Of a stretch of 64,000 nucleotides of DNA, positions 56,595 to 64,000 are shown piece after piece. Origin of the DNA: Thamnaconus septentrionalis (Eukaryota > Chordata > Actinopteri > Tetraodontiformes > Monacanthidae); assembly GCA_009823395.1 (NCBI GenBank), contig CM020504.1, forward strand, positions 23,660,540 through 23,724,539, in the 5' to 3' direction. Under the pieces are notes generated by a model, which saw nothing but the letters and a program-made list of their open reading frames with translations, searched no databases and had not been told where the DNA came from. The position numbers were made by a program, and so were the translations under genes. Position 1 is the stretch's first letter, and each line of letters begins with the position of its first letter.

Positions 56595-59561
56595 GCAGTC
56601 AAGTTACAACAGTCTTCCATGATTCCACAGGGCTTCCTCACAAACTCAAGCTGCTAAATTACCGTCTACCTCCTGGATCTCCGCAGGATAAACAAAACAT
56701 TCTTTGAGTTCTGCGAAAACACAGTTTCTGGAGATCGTCTGTTTGGTTTGGTGCTGTTGCCTCTCGACAGCTATGACTACTGCTGCTGGGTCTTTAGGGG
56801 GGTGCGGAGTGGAGACTCCCATTAGCTGAGTGACAGAACATATTAGCATCACAGTCGGCTGTGAATCATCTTCTGGCAATGCGACGAGAATGAGTATAGT
56901 GAGGAGATGGAGAACATAGACAATGTACAAAGGATAGTCAGTCATACAGAAAAAACAACAGGAAAAAAGCTTCCGAATTTGAATTCTAAAATCCTGAAAT
57001 AAAATGCTTGTGATCAAAAGTCATAGATTGTTTCCTGATTCATGAACATTTAAGAAAATACAGCGATCGCTGTGATAAATTAAAAGAAGTGCATCTTTGC
57101 TTAGATAATTTGCACCTTGGCACTTGATCACACTTTTTTGTTGAGGGCCTGTGGACTGATCTGGTATTAAATATCAAACTTTGTAGGCTCTTAGCCCTGT
57201 CTGACAATACTTCAAAGCAGCTGCGATTTAAAACGTTCAAATAACAGAAACAGGAGGAGAAACATTTTGACTGTGTCCTTGATGCACACCGGGATTCACA
57301 AACAATAAGTACAGTATCATAAAATGGCAAACTTTAAAGTGGTGATTGGTCTGAACGACGGGAAACTTGTCAAGCTGCAAAAAGACAAAAAATCTTGGGA
57401 ATGAAATGAACATTTTTCCCTTCTTAAACGCACTATTATTATTGTTATTGTTATTCGTCGGTTTACTCCACACTTGTAAACAGACCCTGTTTCTTTTTGT
57501 TTCTTGAGTAAAACAAGTCTCATTCGTCACCACGTCAAGAGTGAAAGGAAGGAAAACCATCGTGTTCGAAACTTTAAGACACGACTGCAATAAAACTCGT
57601 CCCAAACGGAGTGATTCATATTCTTCTGAACATCAAAACAACACGTGTACTCAGGCTCTCATATTAATTCACAACAATCAGGATTATGTCACATGTTTCT
57701 ATAAGACTATCAAAAAATACCACAAAACTCGTCTCTGCCTGACATTCATTTTTCTTTGTAAAACGACGTAAATTGTACATTTGCAAACAGTAAAAAGTGT
57801 TGTTGAGTTGACAGCCATTTAAAAAAAGAACACCTAACAAACAACAAGTCTGCCCACACACCTTCAGTGGAACATGTACTTGTCCTGTAAAATCATTTTA
57901 TCCTCAATTCTACATTAAATGAATGTGTAATTTGCAGAGTCGCAAATTCACAAATGAAGCTTTTCAAGTTGTTAGCTGAAAATGCGCTGCAAAATAGGTG
58001 GAAAAAAATTACACCCACCGGAAATAATCTCATAGAGTCACGCTGAAAAAAAACAATACAAACATCGATTGTCGTACCTAAAGGTGAAGAAAATCACAAC
58101 TAAACGCCGACGAAGCTAATCCTCTATATTTCATTATAAGGTATCTGGAAATACTGTAATACTGGGTTCATCTCAACACCGACATTAAGTAGTTTCTCAG
58201 AAGCAGTGAGGCAAAGTAAAGGAAAAAAAAAAAAACCTTTTTAAAAATGTCGCGGAGACGATGTGCTTTTTCAGTGTTTCTCGTCTAAAAGTCTCCCAAC
58301 ACAAACCAGTAGCTCAAAGGTGTCACGCTGTGCTTCAGTGCTGCTACATCTGAATGCATGTAAATAGTTTCACATGAATGGTTGAGTCAGCGAGGGCATA
58401 CATTCAAAACACAGGAGGGTATTCAAAGCTAGGGCCAACACACAGTATTAGATTTTTTCCCTGCCTATCTATCCATATAAACAGCAGATCAAAACACTCC
58501 TTTCATCCGTCTCAAAGTCCTTCAACGAAATGATATTTGATGAAGGTTCAGAGGGCTTCCTGTGGAATTGTCCACAGGATGAAGAGTGTGAATGATCCTG
58601 CTGGTGCCTGTGACATCACCATCGCTGTGGCCACACTGACGTGTATTCAGCCAAGCAACTATAAAGTCCTATTTTTCTAATGAATGCTGGTGTTTTTGGA
58701 TTGAACACGGAATGGTTGTTTTTATCGTTCTGATCATCTCAGTGGCCTCCCACGCTATGATGGCAACAGCCAAAGTGTCATTTAACTGAAACTGAAAGAG
58801 CTGAGAAGGTGAATTCGTTCCATTTTCATCATCACACAGCAGATGGAATCCTGTGAAATCGTCAACCTGCAGCTCAACCCTGGCGCCTTTTCAAAATATG
58901 CTTCTAATAAATAACATCTCTAGAAACCAGTATCATTACTGCTTACAGATAATTCTGAATTCAACTGTTGTCTCGACAGACCGCTGTGTTCTCTCTGCTA
59001 CAGTATCGGTTTGCTGACGTCCGACCCCCCATATCATGTTGTCAGAATGATCATTATAAAAATCTAAAAAATAAATAAATCAAAAATAAAGTAGCCTCTG
59101 AACCTTTTTTTTCTAAGCATTAAAACCGAACAGCTGAAAAGGAGACTTATTGCTTTGTTGACAAATGAACAACCCATTAAACAGAAAAATAGGTCTGAAG
59201 CAGAAGATGTTTACATTTGTGCTCTTTGCGGACTACTGGAAGTCTTCACTCCAGTAGTTCGAACTCAGAAGGCTTTTTGTAAAACGTCATAGTTGCGGCA
59301 CGATGACGACCAGAACGCCATCGACCAACAGAGCTTCTACCTGTCAGCTCATCACGTCTCTGGACACCCAGTGTTTCCACCCTTAACAACACGACACTTT
59401 TTTAAAAGCAGCTATGAAAAGAATTAAACTACGCTACTTTACAGAGGACCTCGGTGTGCATTAATATTAATAATTGTACGATGAAAATGAATCCTGCTGA
59501 GCTGCGCTAGAACTCTTCAGGTGAACTCTAGAAGGTTGGCCAGTCTGAGGGACTGACGTTC
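56595..59561 (-). other. proposed long 3' UTR of the slc24a3-like gene
   Basis: There is no splice-bordered exon between the stop at 59562 and the AATAAA at 56589. The sequence is AT-rich without mobile elements. A 123-codon minus-strand open frame at 57017-56646 lies inside it and is treated as untranslated by default. Confidence 0.4.
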
Positions 59562-62500
59562 TCACATCTGGCCGAAGAGGATGGAGCAGAGCAGGAAGAT
59601 GGCGTAGAGGAAAAGCAGGCCCAAACCCAGCCGGCGGTCCAGCTTCCAGTGGTTCAGGTGGACACTGGTCACCTGAGAGCAGAAAGGCCCAGGTTAGCAG
59701 GTTAGCAAGTTAGCAGGTTAGCAGGAACTGAGGGCTGACTGACTGACTGACGAGGGTCATTTTTTAAAGCAGGCAAGAACAAAAAAAACATAATTTATTT
59801 TGCCCATTTGGGGGCAGTGCAACACACTTTAAACGAGACCAATACTGTGAGGACTGAACACACAGGTCCTAATATTAACCCAATTCTGCTTATTCATATC
59901 ATCACACCGACAGCAGATGTTAAATTATTAAATGCAACATTTGCAGATTCATTTATTTTCTCACCGTCAGAAACACAGATGCCAGCAGGAGGATGACAGA
60001 ATACACCAGTCCTTTATTATTGATGGAAACCTGTCCATGGGGGAGCAATTCAAATTCAGACGTCACCATTTCACAACCATCAAACCGAAAACCTCTGGAA
60101 ACCACAAGAATCCCGCAGTGGGGGAGAGTGAGTCGTACCGAGGATCCGTGTTCGACGATGAGGGTCCGTAGGGCCCAGGGGAAACCCAGACCCAGCAGGA
60201 TGTCGAAGATGTTGCTGCCTATGGAGTTGGACACTGCCATGTCTCCCATACCTGAGGGCAGACAGCAGAGGTTCCATTCACAAATGAAGAATCTCTGCCA
60301 AAATAACCTCCGATAGGAAACACGTCCATTGGCCTGGGACAAAAGCAGGAAACTTTTATTTATTCACCTTGTCGAGCCACAATCAGACTTGCCATGCAGT
60401 CTGGAACACTGGTGCCCGCTGCCAGGAAGGTGATGCCCATGATGTAGTCGGGGATGTCCAGCGTGTGACTGATGATGGTGACCTGCGACACGGTGGAGAC
60501 ATCGTTTCCAGCAGTGCAGCAACGCAAACCTCAAGAGCTATTTTCAAACGGTGCGTCCTGTTAAAAACTTTTCGTGGTGAATTGTTCCTTTTTCTGTCGC
60601 TTCTTACCATCCACACCATGAGGTAGGAGAAGATGGCGATCCACAGCGTGGAGGCCAAAAAGGTGACCATGAACCAGCGGTGCCAGCGTGGCCGGATACA
60701 GTTGGGCACGGTGCAGTACAGCAGGAGGCCCAGAGGCCACGTGATCACCCACTTCACCTGCGCACAGCAGCCACCTGTAGGGGGCGGTAGAGTTGGGGAC
60801 ACGCAGGTGAGGCTCTCTAACTTGATGTTTGTCAACCACTGTGCCGCAGCACACTAGTGTACCGTGAGATAATGTCAGGTGTGCAGTGAAAAATTATCCT
60901 ATTTTACTTAATTGGTCTAAAGAAAAATAATACTAACAATCAATTGTGGAGTGACTGTGCTTTAAATGGAATGTAAGCATATTTTCCTCCCTCAGTTCCT
61001 CCCAGGATATCAGATTTGTGTGCATCTAATATTAGTATAATTAGTTATACTAGTATGAATAGATTAAGATGCTATATTGTTATTATTAGGCTAAAAAGTG
61101 TTATTTTATAATATTTTTGGTTGGCACTTTGGGATTTTTCAATGGAAAAAATGTGCCGTCGATCAAAAAAGGTTGAAAAACATTCCTCTGACTCAGTGGT
61201 TCTCAACTGCTGGAGTCTCAGGACCCACATTTTTTTTCCTTATGATGAAGTCATGACCCAAATTTATTCCACAAAAAGAAAAATGTTGGCCCACTTTCTG
61301 TTATGTCCAATAAATAAATTATTTGAAATTACTGAATTGAATTGTGTGTCCTTTCAAAGTGAATGCCCGACATTTTCTCTGTAAATATATAAATATTAAA
61401 TCCCTTTTTAGATATAAAGGGAAACTGCCCACAAAGCTGTGGCCCAATCAAAACAGCAGCAGACCCACCAGTTGAGAAACGCTGCTCTAACTGTTCTTTT
61501 GAGCAAATAAATTGTGGAAGTTCATTATGTCCTGAATTAATTCCAGATAAATTTTATTTTTAGGGGCAAATATACAAAACTTAATGCTTTACCAGCTGAT
61601 AAGACAATTCACAACCTGACATTCTTGGTGGAAAGGTGGAGGAATTACAGCATCAACTGTCGAGTTAAAGCACTGAGTTTCATATCTTTGTCCCTTAAAG
61701 TGAAACCTGGCCTTCTGAGCCTCTAATGTGGGAAAGCTTCTCACTTGGTATTCGCACGGGGCTGAAGATCCCGTCGTCATCGTCGTCGTCCTGTCCCTGC
61801 TGGCCCGTCTTGTCTCCCTCCTCCTGTTCTCCGGCCCCCCTGCCTCCGTTCTCCAGACTGCTGGGGCTCTTCAGGTTGTTGCTGTTGGCCGAGGCGGGGC
61901 CGGCCCCGCCGTCCAGCTGCTTCCCAGAGCGGTGGATGAGCCTCTGCCTCTGCGAGCGCAGGAGGAGGGGAGAGGAGAACGTTGAGAGGTGGGCGCCCAG
62001 CGCGTCAGACCGGTGCCAGCCGGATCAGGTACCTCGCTGATGAGCATCCGTCCTGCCATGGAGAGCCTGGTCCGGGGGGAGAAGTGCGGCGTGATCATGA
62101 CCCGCAGGCCGGCCTCGGAGAAGGACAGCTGGTGGGGGTTGAGGATGAGGAGCTCGTCCACCATGACGGCCGGGGGCGGCTCCTGGCCGTTGGCTTGGCC
62201 TAGAAGAGGGTCCGGGTTAAATCCAGTGTGTAAAACTTTTAAAAATCCCAGTATTTAAGGAAGCCTTAAGGAAGTCTTTTTATGGTTTATTTTTAAGTCA
62301 TGGACTTTTAATCTCTATAAATATTTTCTAAAGGCCAGAAAATCAATACGAAAGTCTTTATTCTGAGAGTGACGTCGCAGCTTCCTACTTCCTAGCGTGT
62401 GCGAGGTGGAACTGATGGATTAATGCAATTGAACACCTATAAGTGAGTTTTTCTTCACTCATTGTGGTATGCAAACTTGTTATTTTCAATATCCAACACT

Positions 62501-63393
62501 TTTTACACCTTTGTTTTTGACATATTTTTATTAATAATAATAATTAATGAATTAATTCCCACATTGAATTCTCTACAACCCAGTTCTGATAATACATCCA
62601 TTCCATGGTCCTACTAGTTTCTATTCAAGTTGAGTCTGTTAGTGGTTCATGAGCATGCATGTCTGTCAGTGACATTCTCCAGGATCGTCGTGATTGGCCA
62701 GATTCATTCTGAAAAGTGGCAGTACTGCGCAGGATCTATGCGCCCTCTAATAATGAAGACAAGACTGTTTCGGCATGTGCGCTGGGTGAACGACTTCATT
62801 CAAATGAATGAGCCACTATATTGTAGTCTGGGGGTCTGGGAGGGGCTTCTTTAAAAAATGGCAGCGCAGGATGACAGCAAACTAGGAGCGAGAGCCTTAT
62901 TGCTCTATGTATATTGCAATATATGTGCGAAGAGTTCTAGAGGGGTAGGAAAAACGAATTTTGGGCAGTATGTTACGCTTTAAACAACATAAAAATCATA
63001 AATCAGGCCAAATTTTTCACACTGGACCTTTAACTGTCGGCTCAGTGGACTCTGCACGACGCTTCCTGTCACTGTCCAAACCTGGCCGCACCTTTGTTGA
63101 GGAGCACCATGGAGGTGTTGCAGGCCGAGGCGTCTTCCCCCGCCTTGTCGTCTCTGTGCTCCTCCCTTCCAGGGCAACACGGCTTGACGCTCCTGAACTG
63201 GCGCGTCACAAACACCAGGATCTGGGAGTTGAACCTGCAAGCGTTCAGACACTGTTTGCTGAGAACTGGGATTCACCAAAAAACACAATATGATACTGAC
63301 TGAGGCGGTGCCTTTTTAAATGAAGACATTTAGACTTACTTCATGATGACAATGTAGATTCCGTACATCGTCATGAGGAGCAAAGACTCCCAC
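59562..63393 (-). CDS. slc24a3: K+-dependent Na+/Ca2+ exchanger, NCKX3-like, 5' partial
   Basis: Nine 3' exons are visible: 63393-63340, 63234-63092, 62199-62033, 61949-61745, 60774-60608, 60482-60368, 60251-60139, 60030-59965 and 59672-59562. All are GT/AG with matching phases, giving about 379 residues. NCKX proteins extrude Ca2+ and K+ in exchange for Na+ at the plasma membrane. Visible parts are a membrane piece [18 protein letters not shown] and a cytoplasmic loop with [33 protein letters not shown] and an acidic [19 protein letters not shown] stretch. A second membrane cluster starts [12 protein letters not shown]. The alpha-2 repeat has [15 protein letters not shown] and [17 protein letters not shown], with the ion-binding acidic residue in place. 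The wording [15 protein letters not shown] and [13 protein letters not shown] points to slc24a3, but a4 or another fish paralogue is possible. The tail stops at ILFGQM, about 15 residues earlier than I expect. The 5' exons lie beyond 64000. Confidence 0.85.
59692..59723. repeat. GGTTAGCA octamer tandem repeat
   Basis: Four copies of GGTTAGCA (one with AGTTAGCA) are followed by a (CTGA)n run at about 59733-59751. It lies in an intron of the exchanger gene. Confidence 0.85.
61194..61484. mobile_element. hAT-type MITE with 8-bp target duplication
   Basis: Terminal inverted repeats are CAGTGGTTCTCAACTGCTGG on the left and, reverse-complemented, CAGCGTTTCTCAACTGGTGG on the right, of the Charlie-like hAT kind. 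The flanks CTCTGACT (61186-61193) and CTCTAACT (61485-61492) form an 8-bp target-site duplication with one difference. There is no transposase. The element sits in the exchanger intron between 61745 and 60774. Confidence 0.85.
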
Positions 63394-64000
63394 CTGAGCA
63401 GCAAGAACAAGGGAGCTGTTTCTTTCATTCACAAGCAAATAGGTTCAGAAATTAAAAAAAGGAAGACAAACATAAGAAAAAGTGCCATTGTGGTAGCAAC
63501 GTTTACTTGGAGGAAAAGAGGTTCTCAAAAAATGCAAAATATTTCAAATTCCATTTAATGTTGCTGATTTTGACAGAGGAAAACTGCTAATTGACGAAAA
63601 AATCCCTCATTATGTATTTTCCATTATAGCAAAAATGGAAGATATTTAGATACGCAATTTAAAATATATTTGGAAACATTAATATTTCTGAATTCTTCCT
63701 TCATACTACATCTTTGAACCTTTACTGAAATGTTTGATGACTTATGACAAGCTATTAGTTTGATCTCATTTTTTACTGCTGAAAGGGATGAGACTCCAAA
63801 ATGGCAAATTCAGAGGATAAATTCAAAAGTTTGAATCGTTTTCTTCGCTACAGCAGATCAGATGGTGTATTTAATCTTTTATGATTTGTATTCCAGTGAA
63901 TTCTAAATATCGTTGTCCATTTACTGTATATGGGAACATGCACTGCTACGGAGAAACAGCAAGTTTCCAAACTGTTGGAGCAAGCGTGCCTGTTTCTAGC
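63394..64000 (-). other. intron of the slc24a3-like gene, partial
   Basis: AT-rich sequence upstream of the exon at 63393-63340. No further exon is seen before the window edge. Confidence 0.55.

Noticed and set aside
60757..60774. Alternative acceptor at 60758-60759 for the exchanger exon
   Set aside because: An AG before GTGAAGTGG looks usable, but the upstream exon ends with one extra base. Only the acceptor before 60774 keeps the frame and gives S-G-C-C-A-Q-V-K-W, matching the family's S-G-K-L-E-x-V-K-W.

Overview
The window looks like genomic DNA of a ray-finned (teleost) fish. Vertebrate multi-exon genes with GT...AG introns are packed at about one per 10 kb. Several introns are only 75 to 110 bp. 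Between genes lie dinucleotide microsatellites and short DNA-transposon and non-LTR relics of the kind common in fish. There is no bacterial or organellar signal. All gene names rest on remembered protein similarity; no search was run.

Layout. (1) 1402-7389, plus strand: the last six exons of delta-catenin (ctnnd2), ending in an intact PDZ ligand, then a 3' UTR. (2) About 9900-16400: intergenic, holding a LINE/SINE-type tail, microsatellites and a large fold-back element at 13141-13650. (3) 21547-16806, minus strand: complete ankrd33b in five exons. (4) 28264-26645, minus: complete atpsckmt (fam173b), a mitochondrial lysine methyltransferase, in four exons. (5) 34864-29057, minus: complete neto1-type receptor auxiliary protein in ten exons. 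(6) 35100-36880: the shared 5' region between neto1 and crispld1, with a strong CTCF-like site, a TATA-like box and an unrecognised candidate two-exon small gene. (7) 37783-47400, plus: complete crispld1 in fourteen coding exons. (8) 48140-56570: intergenic, with a decayed RTE-like LINE and microsatellites. (9) 63393-59562, minus: the last nine exons of a K+-dependent Na+/Ca2+ exchanger most like slc24a3, continuing past the right edge and followed by a long 3' UTR.

The ctnnd2, ankrd33b and atpsckmt genes sit together on human 5p15, so that part is conserved synteny; I did not find DAP, which lies between CTNND2 and ANKRD33B in human. The neto1, crispld1 and slc24a3-like genes come from other human chromosomes, so the right half is a fish-specific neighbourhood or an old rearrangement. 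The genes are independent transcription units, not a pathway, although ctnnd2, neto1 and the exchanger all have neuronal roles in other vertebrates.

The most unusual items are the candidate small gene in the neto1/crispld1 divergent region, the 510-bp fold-back element, two short stop-free in-frame introns, a non-canonical neto1 C-terminus, and a cluster of CRX/OTX-type sites upstream of ankrd33b.
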